From the NCBI GenBank assembly GCA_035296325.1, contig DATHBD010000032.1, forward strand, positions 124,001-188,000: a stretch of DNA of 64,000 bases, written 5' to 3'. Both the position numbers and the translations under genes were made by a program. A model generated the notes under the pieces. That model searched no databases and was not told where the DNA came from. It saw nothing but the letters and a program-made list of their open reading frames with translations. Below, one piece after another: positions 8,509-16,933 of the stretch; position 1 is the stretch's first letter; the number at the start of each line of letters is the position of its first letter. Source of the DNA: DATHBD01 sp035296325 (lineage in GTDB: Bacteria > Actinomycetota > Actinomycetes > Mycobacteriales > Micromonosporaceae).

Positions 8509-9399
8509 ATGGGTTGGGTCACCACCGGCGACACGGACGAGTTCCTGGCCGCGGCAGGCGGCCTGTTGCGGTCGCGGGCTGCCCAGAACACCATCATCCT
8601 CACCATCGTCGACACCATCTGCCGCCAGCGGGCGGCTGGTCGCGGTGACGCGACCACGCAGTTCGGTTGGTGGGCGGCGCCCGACGGCACCGTGCGCGGC
8701 ACATTCCTGCACACGCCGCCACACCCGCTGGTGGTGGCCGCCGTGACCGCCTGGGCGTTGCCTGACCTTGCCGGCATGCTCGCGGGGGCCGGGCGCCCGA
8801 TTTCGGGGGTCAATGCCACGCCGGGCGTCGCTGAGACGTTTGCCGAAGCCTGGCGGCAGCGCACCGGCGCGGCGTGGAACGTTGCGGTGCGGATGCGGCT
8901 GTACCGGCTGGACCGGCTGGCTGACCTGGACCCCGCTCCGCCGGGACGGGCCAGGGTCGCCGGCCCTGGCGACCGCGACCTGCTGGTGGCGTGGATGGAG
9001 GCGTTCGCGCGGGAGGCTCCCGGCATGCAGCGCAACGTGGCGCAGGTGGTCGAGGACCGGCTGGGTTACGGAGGGCTGACGCTGTGGGAGTGCGACGGGG
9101 AGCCGGTCGCCATGGCCGGGGTGACCCGGGCGGTCGCCGGCATGGTCCGGGTGGCGCCCGTCTACACCCCGCCGGATCAGCGGCGGCGTGGCTACGGCGG
9201 TGCGGTCACCGCAGCGGTCAGCCGGGCCGCGCTGCACGCCGGGGTCCGCGACGTGGTGCTCTTCACCGATCTCGCCAACCCGACGGCCAACGCGCTCTAC
9301 CAGCGCATCGGCTTCCGGCCGCTGGAGGATCGGGCGATGCTGTCCTTCACGCCGATGCCGGTACGGGTCGATGAGTCGGCCCGCGCCGCGGCACCGTAG
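8509..9399 (+). CDS. GNAT family N-acetyltransferase
   Basis: About 296 residues. The C-terminal half is a GNAT domain: MVRVAPVYTPPDQRRRGYGG (acetyl-CoA pyrophosphate loop, about residues 210-230) and DLANPTANALYQRIGFRPL near the end. The N-terminal half is an atypical GNAT-like or helical domain that does not show a second intact acetyl-CoA loop. Substrate unknown. ATG 8509 is chosen because the conserved-looking sequence starts at MGWVTTGDTDEFL; no strong ribosome site is visible, so a start one or two codons away is possible. Confidence 0.8.
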   Translation: MGWVTTGDTDEFLAAAGGLLRSRAAQNTIILTIVDTICRQRAAGRGDATTQFGWWAAPDGTVRGTFLHTPPHPLVVAAVTAWALPDLAGMLAGAGRPISGVNATPGVAETFAEAWRQRTGAAWNVAVRMRLYRLDRLADLDPAPPGRARVAGPGDRDLLVAWMEAFAREAPGMQRNVAQVVEDRLGYGGLTLWECDGEPVAMAGVTRAVAGMVRVAPVYTPPDQRRRGYGGAVTAAVSRAALHAGVRDVVLFTDLANPTANALYQRIGFRPLEDRAMLSFTPMPVRVDESARAAAP

Positions 9400-9470
9400 G
9401 CCGGCGTGCGCCCGACGGCGCCGCTCAGTACGCTCGTACTGTTAGCACAGCCGAGAGGAGCGCCCTGCCG

Positions 9471-10685
9471 ATGGCCAAGATCAAGGTGACGAACCCGGTC
9501 GTCGAGCTCGACGGCGACGAAATGACCCGGATTATCTGGAAGCAGATCCGCGAGCAGCTCGTCCTGCCGTACCTCGACGTCGACCTGGAGTACTACGACC
9601 TGTCGATCCAGTACCGCGACGAGACCGATGACCAGGTGACCATCGACGCGGCGAACGCGATCAAGCGCCACGGCGTGGGCGTCAAGTGCGCCACGATCAC
9701 CCCGGACGAGGCACGCGTCGAAGAGTTCAAGCTCAAGAAGATGTGGCGCTCGCCCAACGGCACCATCCGCAACATCCTGGGCGGAGTGGTGTTCCGTGAG
9801 CCGATCATCATGGCCAACGTGCCCCGGCTGGTGCCGGGTTGGACCAAGCCGATCGTGATCGGCCGGCACGCGCACGGCGACCAGTACAAGGCGACCGACT
9901 TCGTGGTGCCGGGCCCTGGCACGCTGACCATCTCGTTCGCGCCGTCGGACGGCGGAGAGCCGATGGAGTTCCAGGTCGCCGAGTTCACCGGGGGCGGCGT
10001 CGCGATGGGGATGTACAACTTCGACGACTCGATCCGCGACTTCGCGCGTGCGTCCTTGCGGTACGGGCTGGACCGCGGCTTCCCGGTCTACCTGTCGACC
10101 AAGAACACGATCCTCAAGGCGTACGACGGACGGTTCAAGGACCTGTTCGCGGAGGTCTTCGAGGCCGAGTTCGCGGCGGACTTCGCGGCCGCGGGGATCA
10201 CCTACGAGCACCGGCTCATCGACGACATGGTGGCCGCGGCGCTCAAGTGGGAGGGCGGCTTCGTCTGGGCGACCAAGAACTACGACGGTGACGTGCAGTC
10301 CGACACCGTGGCGCAGGGCTTCGGCTCGCTCGGCCTGATGACGAGCGTGCTGATGACGCCGGACGGCCGTACCGTCGAGGCGGAGGCCGCGCACGGCACG
10401 GTGACCCGGCACTACCGGCAGTGGCAGCGGGGCGAGAAGACCTCCACCAACCCGATCGCGTCGATCTTCGCGTGGACCCGGGGCCTGGCGCACCGCGGCA
10501 AGTTGGACAACACCCCGGCCGTGACGAATTTCGCCGAGACGCTGGAGCGGGTGTGCGTGTCCACCGTGGAGGGTGGCGCGATGACCAAGGACCTCGCCCT
10601 GCTCATCGGCCGTGACGCTCCGTGGTTGAGCACTGACGAGTTCATGAACGCGTTCACCGACAACCTGGCCCGCGAACTGGCGTGA
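9471..10685 (+). CDS. icd: NADP-dependent isocitrate dehydrogenase
   Basis: 404 residues, the homodimeric eukaryote-like type (subfamily II). Oxidises isocitrate to 2-oxoglutarate. Motifs include LDGDEMTRIIW at the start, the isocitrate-binding SPNGTIRNILGG, KPIVIGRHAHGDQYKATDF, KNTILKAYDGRFKD, YDGDVQSDTVAQGFGSLGLM and AAHGTVTRHYR for NADP. GAGAGGAGC lies upstream of the ATG. A six-base inverted repeat (CAGTAC, four bases, GTACTG; 9426-9441) lies 30 bases upstream and may be an operator. It converges on the polysaccharide cluster, with a 17-bp hairpin between. Confidence 0.97.
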   Translation: MAKIKVTNPVVELDGDEMTRIIWKQIREQLVLPYLDVDLEYYDLSIQYRDETDDQVTIDAANAIKRHGVGVKCATITPDEARVEEFKLKKMWRSPNGTIRNILGGVVFREPIIMANVPRLVPGWTKPIVIGRHAHGDQYKATDFVVPGPGTLTISFAPSDGGEPMEFQVAEFTGGGVAMGMYNFDDSIRDFARASLRYGLDRGFPVYLSTKNTILKAYDGRFKDLFAEVFEAEFAADFAAAGITYEHRLIDDMVAAALKWEGGFVWATKNYDGDVQSDTVAQGFGSLGLMTSVLMTPDGRTVEAEAAHGTVTRHYRQWQRGEKTSTNPIASIFAWTRGLAHRGKLDNTPAVTNFAETLERVCVSTVEGGAMTKDLALLIGRDAPWLSTDEFMNAFTDNLARELA

Positions 10686-10709
10686 CCTGACCCGCTGGAC
10701 GGTTCGTCG

Positions 10710-10760
10710 CATGTGAGTTATGAACCTTATGAGGGCCCGATACGGTTCATAACTCACATG
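10710..10760. terminator. 17-bp perfect hairpin at icd/polysaccharide cluster junction
   Basis: The left arm 10710-10726 (CATGTGAGTTATGAACC) is the exact complement of 10744-10760, with a 17-base loop. It lies between the converging icd and glycosyltransferase genes, so it probably works as a bidirectional terminator. Low GC in the arms compared with the surroundings is notable. Confidence 0.65.
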
Positions 10761-10761
10761 A

Positions 10762-10866
10762 CGGCGGCGCGGGGCACGGCGGCGCGGGCACGGCGGCACG
10801 GCGGGGCGGGCACGGCGGCACGGCGGGGCGGGCACGGCGGCGGGGCGGGGCGGCCGGCGGGGATGG
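10762..10866. repeat. GC-rich degenerate tandem repeat
   Basis: A run of CGGCGGCACGG/CGGGGCGGG units, with at least two copies of a longer unit containing GGGCACGGCGGCACGGC. It is non-coding and sits just beyond the hairpin, before the stop of the GT2 gene. There is no flanking mobile gene. Confidence 0.7.
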
Positions 10867-10872
10867 GGTGGA

Positions 10873-11790
10873 TCAGATCCCGCGGCCGTGCCGGTGCAGG
10901 GCGCTGACCACGTGCTCGACCTGCACTCCGGCCACCGCCGCCAGTGCGACCGCGACGCGCGGCTCGTGCCAGTTGTGGCGCACTGCCCGGATCGCCCAGC
11001 GCCACGCCTGTCGGCGGTTGCCGGAGGCCGCGGCCCAACAGGCCAACTGGCCGTACACCCGACCGGCGCCCAACCGGTTTGCGGCGATCTCCGGGTGGCG
11101 GCGCAGCATCCAGCGCAGCGATTCGATCTTGCTCGCGTACTCGTACGCGAACAGTGAGTTGGGGCCCCACCGCACCCGCACCAGCGGCTCGTCGATGTGC
11201 ACGATCGGGGCCTGCCGGGCCGCCCGCAGCAACAGGTCCCAGTCCTCGTTCTGGCCGCCCGGCGCCTCTTCGGCCACCAGGCCCAGATATCCGTCGACCA
11301 GGCACCGCCGACGGATCAGGAAGCTCGACGCGTGCAGCATGGCCATCCGGGACCGAGCCAGATCGGCCAGACCGACCTGCGACCGGCCGGCCAGCCGCGT
11401 GGTCAGCCGGGACCGGAACTCGACCTCCATGGCGCAGGTCACGAAGAACGTGTCGGGATCCGCGTGCAGGGCCGCCACCTGCCGGCGCAGTTTGGCCGGC
11501 CGCCACACGTCGTCGTCGTCGCAGAACCCCACCAGGTCGGTGGCGAGCGCGAGGACACCGGTATTGCGGGCGCCGGCCAGGCCAGGCGTGCGTTGGTTGG
11601 CGAGAACCCTGATCTGGCGGGCGCCGGCGGAGCGGGCCAGGGTGACGTCCGGTCGGCTCTGGTCGTAGACGACCACGATGTGGATGGGGCCCGGATAGTC
11701 CTGCCCGAGCACGCCGTTGATCGCCTCGGCAAGCTGCTCGGGCCGGTTGCGCGTCGCGATGACCACCCCCACCGACGGCTGGGTGCTCAG
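10873..11790 (-). CDS. GT2 family glycosyltransferase (polysaccharide locus)
   Basis: About 305 residues. GT-A fold: VGVVIATRNRPEQLAEAI at the N-terminus, the DxD-like metal site FCDDDDVWRPAKL, and a catalytic region with EEAPGGQNEDWDLLLRAA (the ED of GT2 enzymes). Probably adds a sugar to the lipid-linked repeat unit in the cytoplasm. No ATG or well-placed GTG precedes the domain: a CTG (11788-11790) overlaps the upstream sulfotransferase stop as CTGA with GGGAG just before it, while GTG at 11772 would start at the first strand. I give the CTG start with low certainty. It is cotranscribed with the sulfotransferase upstream. Confidence 0.85.
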   Translation of the reverse strand: MSTQPSVGVVIATRNRPEQLAEAINGVLGQDYPGPIHIVVVYDQSRPDVTLARSAGARQIRVLANQRTPGLAGARNTGVLALATDLVGFCDDDDVWRPAKLRRQVAALHADPDTFFVTCAMEVEFRSRLTTRLAGRSQVGLADLARSRMAMLHASSFLIRRRCLVDGYLGLVAEEAPGGQNEDWDLLLRAARQAPIVHIDEPLVRVRWGPNSLFAYEYASKIESLRWMLRRHPEIAANRLGAGRVYGQLACWAAASGNRRQAWRWAIRAVRHNWHEPRVAVALAAVAGVQVEHVVSALHRHGRGI

Positions 11791-12728
11791 GAGATCTCCC
11801 GCCCGAGGCGGTACCCGTACGCGCCCAGCAGCGGCATGGTGAGTGCCCCGACGAGTCGGCGCTGCGCCGGTGGCAGGGCCGTCCGCCAGGCGTCGTCGAC
11901 CCGCAGTGCCACCGTGCCGACGGCGAAGCGCATCGGGTTGCCGGCAGCGCTGTGGCAGCGGGCAAGGTCCGCGACCGGGGTGCCGTCGATGCCCGTTGAC
12001 AGGAAGGACAGGTCCGCGCCGGCGAGCCCGGCGAAGTCGGCGAGGGCGGCAAGCGTGGTTGCCGGGTCCGCGAGCAGATCCTCGTACCGCACCCGCCGCA
12101 CCGCGACGCCGGACCGGGCGAGCAGGCCGAGCGCGACGTTGTTGGTGTTCCACAGCATGGCGCAGCGTCCCGGCCGGTACCGCGTCATCTCCCGCTGGCC
12201 GTCGGTCTCCGGGCGGGCGGTCCGCTTGGTCCACGAGTACGCCACGCCGCGGCTGTCCCGGATGACGTGCGCCACCCGCAGATCGATGTCGGCGGAGCGC
12301 AGGCAGAACGCCAGCGCTGGATGTTTCGACGAGTCGATCACGACTGACGCGCCGGAGATCTCGGCCGCCGCCCGGTAGAGCCGCGCGTAATAGTCGGCGT
12401 ACCGGCGCACCAGCGCCGCCCGGGGCGCGGAGCGCCGGCCGGCCAGGCCCGGAATGTGCCGGGTGCGCTCCACCGTGGAGCGCAGTCCGGCGATGTCGGC
12501 GAGGTCCACGCGGTGCCAGCCGCCGAATGCCCGGGCACCCACCCGTTGCCAGAAGGCGCACCCGGAGAACCGCTCGCCGCAGGCACAGCGGTCATTGCCG
12601 CGCACGTCGCGGTCCCAGAGGTGGACCACCTCGCCGAGCGGGCACGCCCCGGGCAGTTCCCCCAGGAGCCGTTCCAGCAGGGTGGTGCCGCTGCGGCCCA
12701 TGCCACCGAGGAACAAGACTCGTACCAT
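11787..12728 (-). CDS. Sulfotransferase (PAPS-dependent), first of two
   Basis: 313 residues. The 5'-phosphosulfate loop is LGGMGRSGTTLLERLLGE (residues 7-24) and the 3'-phosphate motif is RVAHVIRDSRGVAYSWTKR near the middle. A Cys cluster (RCACGERFSGC) follows the P-loop helix. Proteins of this group transfer sulfate from PAPS to a hydroxyl or amine of a carbohydrate or other acceptor. It is divergent from the WecG-type gene and overlaps the GT2 gene by four bases, which argues for a glycan acceptor. The acceptor itself is inferred from context only. Confidence 0.88.
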   Translation of the reverse strand: MVRVLFLGGMGRSGTTLLERLLGELPGACPLGEVVHLWDRDVRGNDRCACGERFSGCAFWQRVGARAFGGWHRVDLADIAGLRSTVERTRHIPGLAGRRSAPRAALVRRYADYYARLYRAAAEISGASVVIDSSKHPALAFCLRSADIDLRVAHVIRDSRGVAYSWTKRTARPETDGQREMTRYRPGRCAMLWNTNNVALGLLARSGVAVRRVRYEDLLADPATTLAALADFAGLAGADLSFLSTGIDGTPVADLARCHSAAGNPMRFAVGTVALRVDDAWRTALPPAQRRLVGALTMPLLGAYGYRLGREIS

Positions 12729-12785
12729 TTGTCCCCCTAGTGTCGTTCTGCACTATAACTGCGGCGCTGGGGGAGCGGTGAGGGC

Positions 12786-13592
12786 ATGCGACGGATACCC
12801 ATCGGAGGGATGGGGTTCGACCCCCTGACCGGCGCCGAGGTGGCGGTCCGCGTCCGGCGGTCGCTGGATCGGGGTGTGGGCGGCTGGATCGTCACGCCCA
12901 ATGTGGACATTGTCCGGCAGGTCATCGCCGACCCGGCCCAGCGATCCGCGCTCGCTGGCGCGGATCTTGTCGTGGCCGACGGCGCGCCGCTGATCTGGGC
13001 GTCCCGGCTGGCCGGAACCCCGCTGCCGGAGCGGGTGGCCGGCGCGGATCTGATCTGGACGCTGGCCGCGGCGCTTGCCGCCGACCGGCGGTCGATCTTC
13101 GTGCTCGGCGGCGATCCCGCCTCGCCCGGCCGTACCTCGGGCGCCCACCGGGCCGCCGCCGCGCTGGCGTTCAGCTGCCCGGGAGTGCGGGTCGCCGGGC
13201 ACGCCAGCCCCCGGTACGGTTTCGACGCCCACCCGGGTGAACTGGCCGCCGTCTGCGCCGACGTGATCGAGGCGAGGCCGGACCTGGTCTACGTCGGGCT
13301 GGGCTTCCCCCGCCAGGAACGGCTCATCCTGCGAATGCGGGCCGACCTGCCGGGGGCCTGGTTCCTCGGCTGCGGCGCGGCCGTCTCCTTCGCCGCCGGC
13401 GACCGGGTCCGGGCCGCGGACTGGCTGGGCCGCGCCGGGCTGGAGTGGCTGCACCGGCTGGCGCACGAGCCGCGGCGGCTGGCCGGCCGGTACCTCCGCG
13501 ACGACCTGCCGCAGGCGGTGCGCCTGCTCGGATCGGCCGTCGCGGCCCGCCGGCGGCACCGGCGCTGGCGGGCCCCCGCACTCAGGGATTGA
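12786..13592 (+). CDS. WecG/TagA/CpsF family glycosyltransferase
   Basis: 268 residues, GT26 family. Signature elements are GWIVTPNVDIVRQV, LVVADGAPLIWASRLAG, RVAGADLIW, IFVLGGDPASPGR and PDLVYVGLGFPRQE. These enzymes add a sugar such as ManNAcA, ManNAc or glucose to the undecaprenyl-PP-linked first sugar on the inner membrane face. It is the only plus-strand gene of the locus and its 3' end overlaps the GH26 gene by 11 bases. TATAAC at 12754-12759 may be the -10 box. Confidence 0.92.
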   Translation: MRRIPIGGMGFDPLTGAEVAVRVRRSLDRGVGGWIVTPNVDIVRQVIADPAQRSALAGADLVVADGAPLIWASRLAGTPLPERVAGADLIWTLAAALAADRRSIFVLGGDPASPGRTSGAHRAAAALAFSCPGVRVAGHASPRYGFDAHPGELAAVCADVIEARPDLVYVGLGFPRQERLILRMRADLPGAWFLGCGAAVSFAAGDRVRAADWLGRAGLEWLHRLAHEPRRLAGRYLRDDLPQAVRLLGSAVAARRRHRRWRAPALRD

Positions 13593-14667
13593 AGTGCGGC
13601 TCCCGGGCCAGGCCGGTGAAGGCCGCCAGGGCGAGCGGATCGTCGGAGATGCGGAACTCCTGGTTCGGCCCGTTGCCGTTGTCCGGGTTGGACTCGAAGT
13701 AGAGCACCGCGCGGATCTGCGGGTTGGCGCGGACGACCGCGGAGGCGTTCGTCAACCAGACGGCCCGCTGCTCGGAGCCCCAGGCCCGGGCGACCCCGAA
13801 CTCGCCGAGCATCAGCGGCTTGCTGGGATGCTCCGCCCCCCACTGCAGGAACGGGCGCAGCAACTCGCCCAGGGGGGCGAACGTCCCCCCGGCGTAGACA
13901 TCCACGCAGGCCCAGTCCACGTCGTCGTCGCCGGGGTAGAAGTCGGGCGCGTACCCGCCGGTGAAGCCCTCGGCGGTCGGGCACCACACCCAGGAGACGT
14001 TGTCGGCGCCCTCCTGTCGGAAGATGTCCCGGGTGTGCCGCCATGCGGCGATGTAGTCCGGGCCGGACCACATCGACGCCCGCAGGTTGGGCCGGTCCAT
14101 CTCCCAGCGGAACCGCATCAGCACCGGCTGCTGCCACGCCTTCGCCTCGCGCGCGCGCTGGCGGATCACCTCGTCGTACCGGCCACCCGTGATGGACCGG
14201 GTGTCGGCCGCCGCCCAGCTGATCATGATCGTACGACCGCGCTTGGCGAGCTGGACATCGGCGGCGTCGAAGAAGTTGTCGTCGATCCGGCGGTAGGTGT
14301 TGACGATGTGCAGTCGCCGGCCGAGCGTCTTCTCCCACGCGGCCACCGCGCTCACCCGTGCGGACTGGGTCAGCACCGGCGGGCGTACCCAGGCGCCGAG
14401 GAAGGCCCCCTGCACCGGCGGCCGGACCGGACCCGCGGCGAACGGCCCGGTCGAGGTGGCGATCGCGTATGCGGCGTCGCCGCCGGTCGGTCCCCGGCCG
14501 GCCGAGGCCGACACCGATGGTTGCACGGGTCGGCGCTGCAGCGGGCCCAGGTCGTTCGGGAGCGGCCAGAGTACGGCCACGGTCCCCGCGCTGATCATCA
14601 GGAACGTGACGACGCCGGCCGCCAGCCAGGCCCGGTTGCGCTGGCGCTCACTCATCCGGCCGGTCAT
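13582..14667 (-). CDS. GH26-like glycoside hydrolase, membrane-anchored
   Basis: 361 residues. One N-terminal membrane helix (AWLAAGVVTFLMISAGTVAV) suggests export and anchoring. The catalytic domain shows FRWEMDRPNL with the acid/base Glu near 189 and LMLGEFGVARAW with the nucleophile Glu near 289, spacing normal for GH26 (mannanase/lichenase-type). Also IMISWAAADT and WVWCPTAEGF typical of secreted GH26-like proteins in polysaccharide operons. The ATGA overlap with the methyltransferase couples it to the operon. It may trim or release the polymer outside the cell; substrate unknown. Confidence 0.8.
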   Translation of the reverse strand: MTGRMSERQRNRAWLAAGVVTFLMISAGTVAVLWPLPNDLGPLQRRPVQPSVSASAGRGPTGGDAAYAIATSTGPFAAGPVRPPVQGAFLGAWVRPPVLTQSARVSAVAAWEKTLGRRLHIVNTYRRIDDNFFDAADVQLAKRGRTIMISWAAADTRSITGGRYDEVIRQRAREAKAWQQPVLMRFRWEMDRPNLRASMWSGPDYIAAWRHTRDIFRQEGADNVSWVWCPTAEGFTGGYAPDFYPGDDDVDWACVDVYAGGTFAPLGELLRPFLQWGAEHPSKPLMLGEFGVARAWGSEQRAVWLTNASAVVRANPQIRAVLYFESNPDNGNGPNQEFRISDDPLALAAFTGLAREPHFNP

Positions 14668-15410
14668 CGCCGCACCCGCCGGGCGACGTACAGCACGTCG
14701 GTGGCAACACCGGACAGCGCCGGCGTCCGTGCCGTGAGGTCGTCGCACCGCCTGGCGAGCGACCGCAGCCAGCGGTGCCGGTACGCCCCCGGCGGGCAGA
14801 TCGCGAAGCCCCTGCGCTCCACGATCCGGAACCCGTGCCGCCGCAGCAGCTGCTCCACCTCCTCGTGACTGAGCTCGGAGAACCACGGATGGTCCGGGTG
14901 CCGGCGGCGGCTCAGGTGGCGCAGCGACGATCGGTTGCCGTGGTTCTCCAGGACCACCAGGCCGGAGTCGGCATGCGGCAACGCCTTCGCCGCGAACGCC
15001 ACGGCGCGGTCCCGCACCGCCGGCGGTGTGTTGAGCAGGAGCCGGAAGATCGTGACGAGTTTCGGGCTCTCCATGCTGGCGGCCGGTGGCACCGGCCCTG
15101 CCTCGGCGACCTCGTGCAGCTTCGCGTAGACGCCGGTGCTCGAGGCGGTCGCCAGCATGGCGCTCGAGGTGTCGTATCCGTGTGCCGCGCGGACGACGCC
15201 GTGCAGCATGCGGATCGCCCGACCGGTGCCGCAGGCGAAGTCGTGCTGCACCGGGCGGCGCTCCGGGAAGGCGCGGTGCACCAGCCCGCGCAGGTACGCC
15301 CGCTGCCGTACGTCAATTGCCGACGCGTAGGTGTCGGGGGCGTACACCACGTGGTGGTACTTGGCCACGGCGGCGGAGTCGCGGAAGATGTCGGCGTAGT
15401 CGGATCTCAT
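14664..15410 (-). CDS. Class I SAM-dependent methyltransferase
   Basis: About 248 residues. Motif I is DFACGTGRAIRML, followed by GYDTSSAMLATA (motif II region) and VTIFRLLLNTPPAVRDRAV. The C-terminal part with GLVVLENHGNRSSLRHLSRR and a His/Arg-rich stretch is typical of small-molecule or glycan O-methyltransferases. ATG 15410 gives a one-base overlap (TGATG) with the Wzx stop; an ATG two codons upstream (15416) is equally possible, with GGGGGAA before both. Within the operon it most simply methylates a sugar of the repeat unit; that is inference. Confidence 0.8.
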   Translation of the reverse strand: MRSDYADIFRDSAAVAKYHHVVYAPDTYASAIDVRQRAYLRGLVHRAFPERRPVQHDFACGTGRAIRMLHGVVRAAHGYDTSSAMLATASSTGVYAKLHEVAEAGPVPPAASMESPKLVTIFRLLLNTPPAVRDRAVAFAAKALPHADSGLVVLENHGNRSSLRHLSRRRHPDHPWFSELSHEEVEQLLRRHGFRIVERRGFAICPPGAYRHRWLRSLARRCDDLTARTPALSGVATDVLYVARRVRR

Positions 15411-16933
15411 CAGCATTCCCCCGAAGGTGCGAACAGGCGCCGGGAGCGGAGCAGCCCGGCGAGATAGGCGGCCGTGCCGGCCGTGATCGTGGCGGCTGCC
15501 ACCAGCGGCCGTGCCGCGTCGGCCGGTGCCACCACCTGCAGCACCAGCGCCGGCACGCCGAAGCAGGCGGCGGCGAGCCCCGCCCCGACGAGGGTGGCGC
15601 GGCCGAACGGGTGCACACGCAGGCCGCGCCACACCTGCAGCAGCGGCAGGAGGTTGTTGGTCAGGACGGCCGCCGCCAGCCCGTACGCGGCGCCCACCGC
15701 CCCGAGCCGCGGAATCAGCACGGCGTCGACGGCGAGCAGGACGACCAGTGCGGTGCCGGCACTGGCCAGGTTCGCCCAGGTCCGCCCACCCATGGCGAGC
15801 ACCATGTCCACCATGCCGCACGCGGTCGCCGCAAGCATCGTCACGGCGAGCACCCCGACGATTGCCGCGCCGGCGCGGTAGGAGTTCCCGAAGAGTCCGA
15901 GGTAGACGGTCGGGTAGCCGGCGACGCACAGGTACAGCGGCCAGGTGAGCACCACCAGCCGAGCGGTGCTCCGGCGGTAGAGCGCGTTGGCGCCGGGGAT
16001 GTCGCGGGTGGCCAGGCGCTCGGCGAGGCGCGGCTGGACCGCCTGGGAGAGCGACTGGTTGACCAGCTGGCCCAGGACCACGAAGCGGCCGGCGACGGCG
16101 TACAGCGCCGCCGGGGCGAGCCCGGCCAGCGCCGCGACCAGGAGCACGTCCACCCGCTGCAGGGCGAGCTGCGCGATGCTCGCGACCGCGCGGGGACCGG
16201 TGAACCGCCAGTACGGGCCCGCGCCCAGCGTCGCGGTGTGCGCCGGCGCCCGGGCGAGTTCGGTGCGGTGCGCCCGGGCCAGCGCGTAGCCGGCGAGCAG
16301 CGCGACCGGCAGGTACGGCGCGGCCCAGGCGGCGGCGAACAGCGCCGGGCTGCCCGCCCCGGCGAGGAACAGTCCGCCGAGCAGGACGAGCTGCAGACCT
16401 GGGCGGAGCAGGCGGTCGAGCGCGACGGTGGGCCGCAGCACGCGGTATCCGCGGGTCGCGGCGAGCAGCGCGTCGCCGAGCGCCGCGGCCGGCACGGCGA
16501 ACGCGAGGATGCCGAGTTGGCCGGCGTAGACCGGGGACGAGGCGAAGCCGGCGGCGACCCAGAGACCGGCCGCCACGGCCACCGACGCCAGTGCCACGGG
16601 GGTCAGGCCCAGGCGCAGGCAGCGGCCGAGCGCGCCGTGCTCGCCCCGGGCCCGAAGCCGGGCCGGCCAGTAGACCAGCGACGTCTGCGACCCGAGCTTG
16701 CCGAGCGCCGCGCCCAGCACGAAGCTGGCGGTCGCGCTGAAGAACGCGCCGGCCTCCGCGGTGCCCAGCGACCGGGCGACCAGCCAGGTGACCGCGAGCC
16801 CCGACACACCGGCGAACCCCGTCGCGGCCAGGTTGGCCACGCCGCCGCGCGCGGTGCCCGCCGCTGCCGACGTTGCCGCCGGCGCGGTCCCGGTCGGCGA
16901 CCGCTCCGGACGGTCCAGCGCCACGACGGTCAT
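15410..16933 (-). CDS. Polysaccharide flippase (Wzx/MATE-like)
   Basis: 507 residues with about 12-14 hydrophobic helices. It begins with a soluble Pro/Ala-rich head, then GGVANLAATGFAGVSGLAV and VARSLGTAEAGAFFSATAS, the usual start of the polysaccharide transporter family (PST/MOP superfamily). It would flip the undecaprenyl-linked repeat unit to the outer face. ATG 16933 overlaps the upstream sulfotransferase stop as ATGA; a longer frame to 16969 exists but has no other support. Confidence 0.88.
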   Translation of the reverse strand: MTVVALDRPERSPTGTAPAATSAAAGTARGGVANLAATGFAGVSGLAVTWLVARSLGTAEAGAFFSATASFVLGAALGKLGSQTSLVYWPARLRARGEHGALGRCLRLGLTPVALASVAVAAGLWVAAGFASSPVYAGQLGILAFAVPAAALGDALLAATRGYRVLRPTVALDRLLRPGLQLVLLGGLFLAGAGSPALFAAAWAAPYLPVALLAGYALARAHRTELARAPAHTATLGAGPYWRFTGPRAVASIAQLALQRVDVLLVAALAGLAPAALYAVAGRFVVLGQLVNQSLSQAVQPRLAERLATRDIPGANALYRRSTARLVVLTWPLYLCVAGYPTVYLGLFGNSYRAGAAIVGVLAVTMLAATACGMVDMVLAMGGRTWANLASAGTALVVLLAVDAVLIPRLGAVGAAYGLAAAVLTNNLLPLLQVWRGLRVHPFGRATLVGAGLAAACFGVPALVLQVVAPADAARPLVAAATITAGTAAYLAGLLRSRRLFAPSGEC

